64,000 bases of DNA, taken from Bemisia tabaci (taxonomy: Eukaryota; Arthropoda; Insecta; Hemiptera; Aleyrodidae). Below, piece after piece: positions 45,049 to 55,298 of the stretch. The position numbers and the translations under genes were made by a program. The notes beneath the pieces are model-generated. The model did no database searches. It saw only the letters and a program-made list of their open reading frames with translations, and was not told the DNA's origin. Within the stretch, counting starts at the first letter, position 1. Each line of letters starts with the position of its first letter. The stretch covers positions 46,288,157 to 46,352,156 of the forward strand of contig NC_092797.1 in assembly GCF_918797505.1 (NCBI RefSeq). Direction: 5' to 3'.

Positions 45049-45770
45049 ATTCTTGGCCATCTTGGTTTGATATTGGAATCTGAAGATTGGCAGCGGCATT
45101 TTTCTGGTGTTTCTCGTGTTATGAGGTTGGCTGCCTAAGAGCTCTATGTAACGACACGGCCGTAATCCCCATATCGACGGTGAAACTACCAAACCACGTA
45201 TCTCGTTTGCGGTGTTTAAAAATCTACGCTCGCATTCTATTTTTTTGAAGTAGACCAAATCAATATCATTCCTTGAAATTTTCACAGAATTTTCTCCGCA
45301 CGAAAAGGAAAAATCACAGAAATTTTCAAGACTGGACGTTAAGTAGTTTTTCATTTAAAAAATAAAGTATGACAGGAGGTCTGCGACGTCGCAAACCGAG
45401 ATACGTGGTTTGGTAGTTTCACCATCGATATGGGATCTCTAGCTAGGAATAAAGTCTCTCCATAATGAGAGTTAAAGACATAAGGGATTTATTTCTTATT
45501 GGTTCCTGTGCCTATTTTAGGCATCTACGGTGTCACGAACCGGAAAAAAATGGCATTTTCACCGATTGCAAACATTATTAAGTGGAGTGAACCGGGGGAT
45601 TAGGGGAACGTCAAGGAAGGGACGGTATGAGAGAAGGTGCGAAGGAGTAGAATCCGAGAATGTGTTGATCGAGGATTACGAAAACCGTTCTAACTGAAAA
45701 TAATCTTTAATCCGGTTCGTAACATCCATGAGCCGACTTGTTTCAACTCTCCCTATACAGGGACCCTCGA
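45049..45770. repeat. Q repeat, copy 2, interrupted by R
   Basis: Collinear with 10449-10895. The match stops after AAGAGCTCTATGTA and resumes at TCTAGCTAGGAATAAAGTCT. After removal of R (45164-45435) the length is close to 447 bp, the same as copy 1. Confidence 0.7.
45164..45435. mobile_element. R-family MITE, nested in Q
   Basis: Inverted arms of about 45 bp: ATCCCCATATCGACGGTGAA, ACTACCAAACCACGTATCTC, then the complement ending CATCGATATGGGAT. The interior has TTCCTTGAAATTTTCACAG and AGTAGTTTTTCAT motifs, also seen at 52490-52960. Confidence 0.85.
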
Positions 45771-46370
45771 TGGGAAACGGATTTTTCGGGAAAATTTCTG
45801 GGAACGCTACTGTAAAAAAGCTCTCCAAAATGCAGTCATCAAAAAAATGTCAGCCCCGTCAGGGATGTCGACCATGTGAGCCTGACATGGCGCCACGGGA
45901 ACTCGCTCATTGACGTGACACGTAGCGTTTTAAAAGCTTTCCAGGGCTTAAGAGTTGATTTTAGACAAAACCAGCGACACTCGGGTGTTCTTAAGAAGAA
46001 ATTACTTTCCCCTCAGTACACCGATAGAATCCTTAACCATTTACGTCAAAATTCTTATAAATCTCTCTGGCCTAAAAAAAAAATAAGTCTCCTCTTGGTA
46101 CTTAAAAAAGTCCTCACTCTCTCCATTTAACTTTCCCTATCGGTGACTTCGCCTGGAAAAAGAGTAGAAAAAGAAGAAGTAAAATCTGTCACGCGTGCTA
46201 AGTAGGTATCAGACTTTACAGCCATAAAAATTAAAAAAACTGCGCTACGGCGTTACGCGATAAAAAACAGCTGATTTTGCCTCATCTAGACACGAACTTA
46301 GGTCTCTACATGGAAATCTACGGGTCCGGATATTTGGATTTAACCAGAGTCAACCTAACTACATCACACA
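45771..46370. other. Intergenic, no gene recognised
   Basis: Two overlapping open frames (45728-45913 and 45876-46130) are short and without recognisable domains. Confidence 0.35.
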
Positions 46371-46450
46371 CAGCCTGATTTTCCATCATGTATTACTTTT
46401 TAAACAGAAAACTAAACCACGCTGACTTTTAGAAGTTTGTGAATAGATTC
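46371..46450. mobile_element. R-family fragment
   Basis: ATCATGTATTACTTTTTAAA and CAGAAAACTAAACCACGCTG resemble part of the R interior (TCATACTTTATTTTTTAAA, GAAAAACTACTTAACG). Short and diverged. Confidence 0.4.
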
Positions 46451-46527
46451 TTCATAATCTAAGATAGATTCACGGTGAGTTTATAGGCGTTGTGAGCTTC
46501 AGTTCTCTGTTGCAAAATAAAACACGA

Positions 46528-46875
46528 GAGAGAATCAGGGCCGGATTTACCAATAGGCTACATAGGCTGTAGCCTAGGGTGCAACATTCTGAGGGGCGCA
46601 AAATTTTTGAGAATTATTTTAATTTAACGAGTCTTTCGTCACTTTTTATTTTCCAAAACCAACTTGCAAACATAAACGTACCTCAAAACTGTTTAAAATC
46701 GTGTTTTTTAAAGGTGAATTTAAACATTTTCCCGACACCTAGTATCCTCCTTCTGATCTGGAGGGGAGGGGCGTCTGAGGACACCCCCTCCCCCCACGAG
46801 AGCGCCTACTTTTGAGGGCGTCACCCTAAGTTTAGCCTAGGGCGTCAAAAATGTAAATTCGGCCCTGGAGAGAAT
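46528..46875. mobile_element. hAT-type MITE with exact 8-bp target duplication
   Basis: The element proper is 46536-46867. Its ends CAGGGCCGGATTTACCAA and GTAAATTCGGCCCTG are inverted. GAGAGAAT is duplicated exactly at 46528-46535 and 46868-46875, the 8-bp signature of the hAT superfamily, and the CAGGG...CCCTG terminus is typical. Subterminal AGGCTGTAGCCTAGGGTGC and GTTTAGCCTAGGGCGTC motifs are related. It is 332 bp with no transposase. Confidence 0.95.
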
Positions 46876-47214
46876 TAGGCAGTATGAAATGCTGTTAGGA
46901 TGATTCCAATTAAAATCTCAAATTTCGAAAGTACCTAAAATCAGTCAGATACAGTCGTCCCTTCTTGCGTGATACATTCAAAATGCGAGTTAACTTGGCC
47001 AGAGTGACCAGACTCCAACTTTACTCAATTTTCACCTGGAAAATTTGGATCAATCGATTCCCTGATTTTTCCTTGATTGCCTTTCTCGTTCAGTTTGATT
47101 GGGCGTTTTTTTCTTCATAATCCCATAAAGTAATTTGTCATTAGTGAGGGAAGGCAGGACGCATACTATAATTTCATGTGGGATTTCCTGCAATTTTGGC
47201 TGAAATTTCCTGGT

Positions 47215-47215
<1 letters not shown>

Positions 47216-47246
<31 letters not shown>
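47216..47246 (+). repeat. Poly-T tract (31 T)
   Basis: Uninterrupted run of T. It might be a poly-A tail of something on the minus strand, but no retroposed sequence is recognised beside it. Confidence 0.85.
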
Positions 47247-47248
<2 letters not shown>

Positions 47249-47822
47249 GCGAATGGATTGACACTTGTTTGATTTTATAAAACCAACATACCTATATGGA
47301 ATTGGATCAGATGTTCCAGGGTTCAATGCCAAATCAAATGTCGCACGGAGTTGAAAAATACGTGACGCACTTGGAATTTGCAGATCCATGACCGACATTC
47401 CTCATATTTTCCTAATTACATCGCATTTCCTAACACTTTTCGGTTTTAGCTCGCGTTAAACACCCTGCAAAATGACGCAACTCCATTTCGAGGTTGCAAA
47501 ATTAAATGAAAAATTCAATTTTTTAAAAGATTCTGACACTACGATTTTCGTCCAAAATTTTTTGCGTGGGATCCGAGGAAAAATGAGCGAATTTTCGGTA
47601 ATTTTCGGTAACACCTCAATCGGGCTCCTTCCAAAATTTATATTTGCGAATGGAAAATTTGCGATATGGAAATGTAGTCAAGTTTTTTCGTCAGGAAAAA
47701 TACGTAATGCGCGAATTCCCTCAGTTTTCCAGACGCTTACTACTCCGACCGTGTCCCTAGAAAACAACTTACACAAAAAAACGATCAACGAGAAAGCCCC
47801 CGTCACATTCCGTCATTTCCCG

Positions 47823-48033
47823 CACTGGAAAAAAAACACATTGGATCTAGAGTCCAGACTCTTAAAACATCGACAAGAAAAAATACTCTTGATTCAATCG
47901 GATATTTGCTTAAATCAAGAACCAAGCCTCCTAATTTGAGCGGCTTTCCTCTTGATTTACGCAAAAATCAGATTGAATCAAGAGTATTTTTTCTTGTCAA
48001 TGTTTTCAGGAGTCTGGACTCTAGATCCAACGT

Positions 48034-48075
<42 letters not shown>

Positions 48076-48081
48076 CCAGTG
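47823..48081. mobile_element. A-family MITE, copy 8
   Basis: CACTGG...CCAGTG ends flanked by CG on both sides. The right terminal T stretch has expanded to 41 T (48035-48075), making this the longest copy. Confidence 0.92.
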
Positions 48082-48343
48082 CGGACGAAGGAACGTAACT
48101 CCATTCCGCAGTTGCAAAACTAATTGAAAAATTTCATTTTTTGCAAGAACGTACTTACCCGTGCAATTTTTACTGAGAATTTTCTAATTTTCGCTTGAGA
48201 TCAAAGAAAAAATCGGTAAAATATTCAATAGAAGTTCCCGAGAAATTTCGTCGTTTCCCGCGCGAAAGAACGTAACTTCATTCCAGAGTGCAAAATTGAT
48301 TCAAACAATTCAATTCTTTACAAGCATAAACCTGAGTTATTTT

Positions 48344-48573
48344 CACTGGCAAAAAAAAACACATTGGATCTAGAGTCCAGACTCTTGAAAACATTGACAA
48401 GAAAAAATACTCTTGATTCAATCGGATTTTTGCTTGAATCAAAAGGAAATCCGCTTAAATTAAGAGGCTTGGTTCTTGATTTAAGCTAGATTCTGATTGA
48501 ATCAAGAGTACTTTTTCTTTTCGATGTTTTTAGGAGTCTGGACTTTAGATCCAGTGTGTTTTTTTTCCCAGTG
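48344..48573. mobile_element. A-family MITE, copy 9
   Basis: CACTGG...CCAGTG ends flanked by TT on both sides. The centre is altered (TTAAGCTAGATTCTGATTG). Confidence 0.92.
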
Positions 48574-48650
48574 TTCGTCGAAAATTCGTCTGATTTTCAC
48601 ACGAGCTCAGGAGAAAAATAGTGAAATTTTTGGCTTGAAATTCCTAAAAT

Positions 48651-49198
48651 GGACCACTAGACAAGGTACGAATTTCAGCATTCTGATACATGTTTCTTAA
48701 CCAAAATTTCTCGTAGAACACGATACGCACAACGAAAATTGCCGAAATCAACTCCTACCGAAAATATTTAATGATTCATGATGCGTGAATTCAAACCTCC
48801 CGCTCATGAAAACTCAATGCTCTACGTGATTCAAATAGCGCGCTAAACGCTATCGTGACAGTCTCTGCGATATAAATATCTGACAACCTCAATCTTGACG
48901 CTTTGGCTCAGCTATAGCAAATTGCTTATAGTTTGAACATCACATGGTGGGAAATGAACATTTCTCGATTGAGAGGCTTGGTGAAACCGTTGTAGTGCGC
49001 GATTTGACTCGCGTAGAGCTTTCAGTTTCTTGTCAGCGGGCAGTTCAAATTCCTCGTAACCAATGTGAAATAAAAACGTTAATATCTTCGTTAGGAGTTG
49101 GTTTAAGTAATTTTCGTTGTGGGAATCGTGCTCTACATGAAATTCTGACTAGAGAACATGAATCAGAATCCTTAAATTCCTATCTTGTCTGATGGTCC
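48651..49198. mobile_element. K-family 548-bp foldback element, copy 2
   Basis: Ends GGACCACTAGACAAGGTACG and TATCTTGTCTGATGGTCC, flanked by AT on both sides. The same length as copy 1 at 8471-9018, and the sequence runs in the reverse orientation (CTTGACGCTTTGGCTCAGCT against its complement in copy 1). The open frame at 48944-49192 lies inside and is not a gene. Confidence 0.9.
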
Positions 49199-49319
49199 AT
49201 TGCAATAAAATGCTATTTACTACACGGGAAAATCTGGCAACATTGAAATTTAATTATGTTCTTTCGTAAGGAAAACGGCTATTCGTACCTAACTCGATTT
49301 TTCGTTCGATTTGACGAGT

Positions 49320-49600
49320 GGGTCTCGCGCCGCCGCTCCGCTCGCCCGGCGTTACCGGCGCGCGACACCCCCGCACCTCGGGTGATCCTCGGGCGGTAAT
49401 TTCTTCCGCGGGTGCGGGCGAGGTTCGAGCCGCTGATTGAGACGTCTCGTCGAGTTAAAAGCTCGCGCCGAGAGCCAAAGCCCTAGTGAAAAGCTCCGTT
49501 TTGCTCTCTCAGGAATCACTTGTTGGCGCGGAGAAGTCGTGAGATCGGGGAAAACCTGTGCAGTCGTTTTCTTACAACGAGCCACCTTCTACAAGGTTGC
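49320..49600. other. GC-rich island
   Basis: CpG-rich DNA with open frames on both strands. Splice-like or promoter signals are not decisive. Confidence 0.3.
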
Positions 49601-49775
49601 AAGTTCAATCCAATTTCAAATTTTCCTGATTGTTCCCTGACTTTTTGGAATGATTCCCTGATCACTGACTTTGAAATTCCCTGAATTTTCCCTGACTTCT
49701 GAACCTACTGAAACTCGAAGATTTCACAATTTTTATAAGGCTTTAGCCCCGAGTCCATTTTGACTTTTCACCCCG

Positions 49776-50008
49776 CACTCGAAAAAAAAAACACATTGGA
49801 TCTAGAGCCCAGACTCTTAAAAACATCGACAAGAAAAAGTACTCTTGATTCAATCAGAATCTAGCTTAAATCAAGAACCAAGCCTCTTAATTTAAGCGGA
49901 TTTCCTTTTGATTTAAGCTTAAATCCGATTGAATCAAGAGTATTTTTTCTTGTCGATGTTTTCAAGAGTCTGGACTCTAGATCCAATGTGTTTTTTTTTT
50001 TCCCAGTG
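49776..50008. mobile_element. A-family MITE, copy 10
   Basis: Left end mutated to CACTCG, right end CCAGTG, flanked by CG on both sides. The centre retains CTTTTGATTTAAGCTTAAAT. Confidence 0.92.
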
Positions 50009-51289
50009 CGTCAAAAATCGGGAAGAATTAGTCTCCCTTTTGCGGCAGAAAATAGAAAATTATCGCCTAAGTTGTTCGATGGTGAGACCTGGGACACCTG
50101 AAAATATGGCTGTTGAAGACCAGGAGGATGTGGATTCGATAGACAAGAATCGATCGAAAACTGAAAACGTGAACCCATCCATGCACAGCAACCCGATCGA
50201 CATATCCAAGATTTGACCAACGAATCCATGAATCAATTGACGATCACAAGAATTGACCGACGAACCCTTACATAGATCGAAAATGGGTACCGTGAATCGG
50301 TCGACTTTTGTCGATTGATTTAAGTTTTTGTTTTTCGATCGATTCTCGTGCCTGTGGGATTTCGGGAAAAATCTCTGACTATATCTTGATTTGATTTCGC
50401 GCTTAATTTCAACATTTAACGATGTTAGCAAAATACCAACTTCCATAAACGTAGGTGCTTGATTTAAGACAGGCAAAAGACTAAGATTTTCCTTCATTTT
50501 CACGCGATACCACATACCTACTCCGGAGTTCGAATAGTTGCGCGCTTGGTGTCCACTTTGACCAGCGTCGATTCATTGAACAACTTCATGCACATTTTCA
50601 TGAATATTCAAAAATTAAGCAATTTTTTCACCTGTTTTGTAAAAATATATGTAATTATGCGTACCTAATTTTCATCTTAGGATAGCAGAAAACACGCGAT
50701 TTTTCCAGCGGGTTATAAAATTCGCGTTAATCATAGCGGCAAGTACGCGATTTCTCCAAAGGTATTGAAAAAACATTAAAAATACGCATTAATTGATGTT
50801 GTCAGTAGACTTCGCATAGCTCATCAACAATAGACTCTAAATTAGTTTTTTGTTGAAAAAGTAAAACAAGAGAATAAACTAGGAAGTCACTGTTTTCACT
50901 ACTTACCCAGGCTGATTTTGGATAAATCAGCACAATTGGATAAATTTATGCTACTTAGAAGGAGCTACGTTACACGCAAACCCTATGGCCTATGAACATA
51001 GTTTCTTTTAGCATAAGAATTCCAATAATTGGAGGACTATGATAAAAGCATTTGGTCTGCTAAAATGCATGCATTTGCATTAAAACCTTCGCCCTCCTAA
51101 AAAATCACAAGGTACGACACTATCTCACGTATAATATCATTTTACTCCAATCCCCCAAATTTGAAAAAATGTGAAATATGCTGTTAACTCAACTCAATAT
51201 ACATTCATATGAATCAATGAAATTGTGTCGTGTAAATTCTATATTGGACGGATTTAATAAAATCAGCCCGTATGCATCCTCACTGGACT
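50009..51289. other. Intergenic, weak palindrome
   Basis: AAGAATCGATCGAAAACTGA near 50145 faces TTTTTCGATCGATTCTCG near 50333, with AATCGGTCGAC/GATCGA motifs between; this may be an old foldback. The rest is AT-rich with no gene. Confidence 0.35.
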
Positions 51290-51425
51290 TCAGTTTACAA
51301 TGCAGGGCTACTTATAATAATACTCATTTCGGAAACAACATATTTTATGTGCTATTGGTTTCCTCATGCAAATAAGAGATTTTAAAGATGAGCCCAAGAT
51401 AGGAGTTCCCAAGTGCAAAATGTAT
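51290..51425. mobile_element. Degenerate F-family element
   Basis: GGACTTCAGTTTACAATGCA, then AACAACATATTTTATGTGCT and GATGAGCCCAAGATAGGAGT...GCAAAATGTATTCC follow the order of F motifs with many substitutions. Confidence 0.5.
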
Positions 51426-51861
51426 TCCTATTTTCTATCATGTTTTAATTTTTTGTCAGAGAACTAAACAACATACTTAATGCATTGAAACTTGCGGTGA
51501 ATTTCCCCTAGATTGAGAGTAATACGGACCTACTTTTTTAAATTATTATTCATTCATTTATTCACCTATACCACCTACCGGTGGACTTTAAAAAGTAATG
51601 AATGTCTGTCCTGACCCCAAAAGCTTTACTTTTCCTACCTGCTAATTTATGTACTGAAAATAAAAACTAACAAATCTGAAAATAAAAACTGAAGTGAACT
51701 GGTGATAGAGATATGCGATGAAACAAAATGAGAATAAGTAGCCACACTTGTTCCGTATAACTTATCAGGCTAATTTCAGGATATCCAATTAACGGACATC
51801 AAGAGAACAAATTATGAGACATTTCATGATTTACCCTGTCATTATTTTGTAGAAAATCTAA
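51426..51861. other. AT-rich intergenic
   Basis: R-like TTTTAATTTTTTGTCAGAGA and ACTAAACAACATACTTAATGC near 51440-51485; otherwise no recognised feature. Confidence 0.35.
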
Positions 51862-52168
51862 AACTATAAATTCTTCCTCTCGCTCCATTTCCTTGAAACA
51901 TCCAAGTTTTCACAATGAGTATAAATAAAAATTGAAGTAATAATATCCGTGATAAAGAAAATCACTTAAGGACATTGAAGTCCAGAAAAAATAAAGTGTT
52001 AAAATTGAAAACACAGTGATTGATTTTGACATTTTATTTTTCTGGACTTCAATGTTCTAGATATTATTACTTACCTACTTTAATTTTTATTTGTACTCAT
52101 ATTAATATGTCTCAGTTTTGAAAACTTGGATGTTTGAAAAAAATGGAGCGTAAGGAGGGATTTATCAT
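51862..52168. mobile_element. S palindromic element, AT-rich
   Basis: GCTCCATTTCC and AACATCCAAGTTTTCA on the left face TGAAAACTTGGATGTT and AAATGGAGC on the right. The inner arms CATTGAAGTCCAGAAAAA face TTTTTCTGGACTTCAATG around a short centre. About 300 bp, noncoding. Confidence 0.85.
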
Positions 52169-52489
52169 TTTAAGTAATATTCTAAGTGGGAAAAAATGAC
52201 ATAAAAACCCAGATAGGGTTTAGTTTGTGGATGCCTTGCATTTAGTCGTTTGGAGATAGTTCTACCTACAGCTTTGAAAATGGTCATCAAATAGGTATTT
52301 AATTTCTTCATACAAATATTTGCTAGTTCATGTGATGAAAAGATTAAGCATTGCAGCATCGTAGAAAAACCTCTCACTTTCAATTTAGAGGGCAGAAAAT
52401 TGAAAAGCAGTGAATAAGGCTACTTTTATGGGTAAATTCCGTTGAATGGGCAAGATAAGAATGCGAAAGCTGATAGAGCAGAAAAATGC

Positions 52490-52694
52490 GGACCTATCTC
52501 AGTTGCTAAGTTTAAAAATCTTCACTCATATTTCATTTTATACAAGGAGACCGAACCAACATCATGACTTGAATTTTTTGCGGAACATTTTCAACATAGA
52601 GAAGAAACATCACCAAAATTTTCAAGAAATAATGATTAGTAGTTTTCCATGTAGAAAATAAAATATGACAAGAAGTCTACCATGCCGCAGACTG
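52490..52694. mobile_element. R-family partial element
   Basis: Runs in the same orientation as the R copy at 45164-45435 from TTTAAAAATCTTCACTC to CAGACTGAGATATCGAC. The left terminal arm is missing or degraded. Confidence 0.6.
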
Positions 52695-52960
52695 AGATAT
52701 CGACAGTGTAAGTCGCCAATCACATGACTCGGTTTACGTTGCCACAAAATTCCTGTCATACTTCATTTTTAAAACAGAAAACTACTCAACGGCAATTCTT
52801 TAAAACTGCCATGATTTTTCTTCTTTATGGGAAGAAAATTCTGCAAAAACTTCAAGGAATGATGTCAATTTGTTCTCCTTTAAATAAAATAACAAAGAGG
52901 TGGAGATTTGCAGACACCCCACACAAGGTATGTGATTGCCAACTTACACCATCAATATGC
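52695..52960. mobile_element. R-family element, opposite orientation
   Basis: Begins GATATCGACAGTGTAAGTCG and ends AACTTACACCATCAATATGC. The interior (CCTGTCATACTTCATTTTTA, AGAAAATTCTGCAAAAACTT, CAAGGAATGATGTCAATTTG) is the reverse complement of R at 45164-45435. Adjacent to the preceding R piece in head-to-head arrangement. Confidence 0.7.
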
Positions 52961-53468
52961 ATTTCTGCAGTTTCATCATCATTCTAATGCCCTACCGCTG
53001 ATCACATAACTGCGAATTTTAGTGGCAGCTAACAACGTCTCAGCTCTACCAGAAATTGAGGGCTACAGCAAAGTAATGACTCACTGCAGAACTAGATCAA
53101 ATATAACTGCTCTACTGAAGAATGTCAGCCGTTGTAAAACCTATGCACTTTCTTAAGCGAACCTACCCACACACAAACTAGAGGCCTCAAAGAGGCTGAT
53201 CGATGGAATCGTTGAGAGTTGCTTTTCAAAGATTGTTAGCCTGACAATCTTTGAAAGGAAGTAGTTTGTCTAGAACACATCATAGATTAGATCTTGGGAT
53301 TTTCAAGGAATTGCGTGCAGATATGGCTGAGAAATTAAAAGATTACTGCTAGTTTGAGAGCCCTAGTATGTGAATGGGATGTGCGCTTTAGGTAAAAATA
53401 ATGCTACCAACAGTAGAAGTAACTTGACTCACCTGATAAATTAGGTTATCCATTTAAACATTTGAAGA
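52961..53468. other. Intergenic with small hairpin
   Basis: TTCAAAGATTGTTAGCCTGA...CAATCTTTGAA near 53227-53257 forms a 12-bp stem hairpin. No supported gene. Confidence 0.4.
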
Positions 53469-53591
53469 TCACATTGCACAGAAACCGCACACTATATCCG
53501 ACACTGAAACGCTGATTTCACTGAACGCGGAGGACCGGGTCACGTTTGATGTTGGTTCGAGCGAATCGCATTCGAAGGTAGTGGACGACAT
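53469..53591 (-). CDS. Doubtful short coding exon
   Basis: A 40-codon minus-strand frame starting with ATG at 53591 has serine/threonine-rich, protein-like composition (MSSTTFECDSLEPTSNV at the start) and lies about 700 bp downstream, in this orientation, of a GC-rich segment with CCAAT-type boxes. The stop is at 53469-53471. It might be a first coding exon with a donor before the stop, but I cannot place one with confidence. A chance frame is quite possible. Confidence 0.2.
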   Translation of the reverse strand: MSSTTFECDSLEPTSNVTRSSAFSEISVSVSDIVCGFCAM

Positions 53592-54329
53592 TCTGGAGAT
53601 CTTGAGTGACTTACAAACTAACTTAAAATTACCTACAGCTAAAGGGACATCCTAACTGGCATTACAATGATCAGACAGTGAGAACATAGTGGTTTCTAAA
53701 ACAGTAACCAGGGCAAAAGGTAGAGAGAAAATCAATCAAAACAAGGACCATAACATAACATATCCTAAGCTTATCTCTGGCACAAGAACGACCTAAATCC
53801 TCAATAATTCCGGGGAAATGAAAGAAGTCAGATGTTCATCTCTGTCAACCAAATTAATCATCAATTTCATCATTTATCACATGTGAAAAATGATAAGATC
53901 GAAATGTAAACAAACGTAGAGGTTAGTATTTTGCCATGAAGTGCCTTAACCTCAAAACCTAATTCGTAGTTTCAGATAAGAAACTGGTATTTTCGAACAT
54001 CTGAAGAAAAAAGATCTTGGAATGACAGTGATGGGAAGTAAATTAAAATGGGAGTTGGCGAAATGAGTAAAATCGTGGGGCGAACCTCATAAAGATTCGA
54101 TGGGATGATATTATTTTATGAACAATCTGGAGTCGGGTCGAGTAAGAGCGAGGGATGGCAAGCATTGGCTGAATATAATCAATAATTCCACTTTCCTCGC
54201 TTCCGACGGGAAGACAGGAGATTGCGGAGGGAAAACAGGGACGATAGGGAGATATCACGAGAAAATACAACACACAAACCTCGGTAATACGTCGCGAAAA
54301 ATTAAAATTGACGACGTTTGCGACACATT
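53592..54329. other. Intergenic, no gene recognised
   Basis: AT-rich DNA between the doubtful exon and the GC-rich promoter-like segment. No repeat of this window identified. Confidence 0.35.
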
Positions 54330-54700
54330 TTGCTACGAATCACTTGCAAACACTGCGTTGCCGTTTGGTGCGCGCGGGGGGGCCCAGCTGTGGCTCGAGG
54401 TGCTCCGCGATTGGCCGGCGCCAGGCATGTTCAGTGCCCGTCCGCGCCTTTCATTGGTCCTCGCTCCGAGGTGGGAAACTTCAGTTTGCAGCACACTCGC
54501 TGCGCTCCGATTTAGAGCTTTCCGATTGATGCTTCTTGAACAGATGGCTCTGGCTTTTTTTTAACAATTGCTCACTCGAGCGTATTATCGCCAGAAACGC
54601 AGCGCCGTAACGCATTGAAAATTACCGCGGCTATATCTTCCGCTCCGTTTCCCCTGACGTCATCCGCCAAGGACGAGGAAAAAAGCTCATAGTGAAAACA
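54330..54700. promoter_or_regulatory. Promoter-like GC-rich segment with CCAAT and CRE motifs
   Basis: CpG-rich DNA with two inverted CCAAT boxes (GCGATTGGCCGG near 54408; TCATTGGTCC near 54451) and TGACGTCA at 54655-54662. This combination resembles a TATA-less housekeeping promoter. Direction and target gene are undetermined; a 148-codon frame at 54118-54564 passes through it and is not convincing. Confidence 0.35.
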
Positions 54701-54819
54701 AGGCACCTGTAAACATACCGTAACTGCACTGTGGGCTCTGCTACATTTATAGGGGGCCGCTCGTAAATACAAACGCTGAAAATCGAATTTTTCAATCCCT
54801 CCCTCCGTGATGCCCACGC

Positions 54820-55010
54820 AGTACAGGGTGGGGGCTGTTCAAAAAATACGTGACGCTTGGGGGGGGGGGGGGTCGATGAGTGCGTTCCGCAAGTTTGTTT
54901 CTACGTCTTAAAGTACGTGAAAGCGTTAGGAGGGGGGAGGGATGTAAAAAAATCCGAAATCTATCGTGACGTAAGTTATGACGGACCCTGGCACCCCTCC
55001 GGAAAAATCA
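54820..55010. repeat. Fragment of an unclassified dispersed element
   Basis: GTACAGGGTGGGGGCTGTTC, AAAAAATACGTGACGC and a 14-G run at 54859-54872 resemble a repeat seen widely in insect DNA; AAAAATACGTGACGCAC also occurs near 47353. Class unknown. Confidence 0.35.
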
Positions 55011-55046
55011 TGTAGCGCTCTATTGGAAAGGTGCTCAACACCATTT

Positions 55047-55298
55047 GGACCGCGTCAAGCAGAAAGAAACCAAGCCACATCATGCTATTGCCAATGTCGA
55101 TTGGGCAGTTTAATTTTTTACAAAAAATCGGTTTAGCAGGGTTTTTTTTTTTTTTACAAATTTCGGTGAATTTTTTGCATTTTACGAAGAAAATTCCTTG
55201 ACATTTTCAAAAGAACTTGCGCAACGTTCTCTTGTTAAATTTACCCAGTTTTTGACAATAGCTGATGTAGTTTGGTTCCTCTCTGCTAATCGCGGTCC
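55047..55298. mobile_element. D-family MITE, copy 3
   Basis: Ends GGACCGCGTCAAGCAGAAAG and TCTGCTAATCGCGGTCC, with ACCAAGCCACATCA and TGATGTAGTTTGGTTCC inside. ATT stands close to both ends, but the exact target duplication is ambiguous. Confidence 0.85.

Larger units (their letters stand above)
47460..48650. repeat. Decayed AA-family tandem array carrying A elements
   Basis: At least three units start with an AACGTAACTCCATTCCGCAG-like motif, then TTGCAAAATTGATT, CAATTCTTTACAAG, GATTTTCGC.TGAGATC and AATTTCGTC.TTTCCCGC. Unit starts are near 47467, 48090 and 48268. Two A elements (47823-48081; 48344-48573) interrupt it. Long open frames here follow the repeat and are not protein genes. Confidence 0.65.

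Noticed and set aside
47472..47939. 155-codon plus-strand open frame
   Set aside because: It lies in AA-family tandem units and ends inside A copy 8; composition follows the repeats.
48944..49192. 82-codon plus-strand frame
   Set aside because: Entirely inside the K2 element and not conserved in frame with K1.
54118..54564. 148-codon plus-strand open frame
   Set aside because: It spans the AT-rich to GC-rich boundary of a promoter-like segment with three overlapping frames, and no domain was seen.
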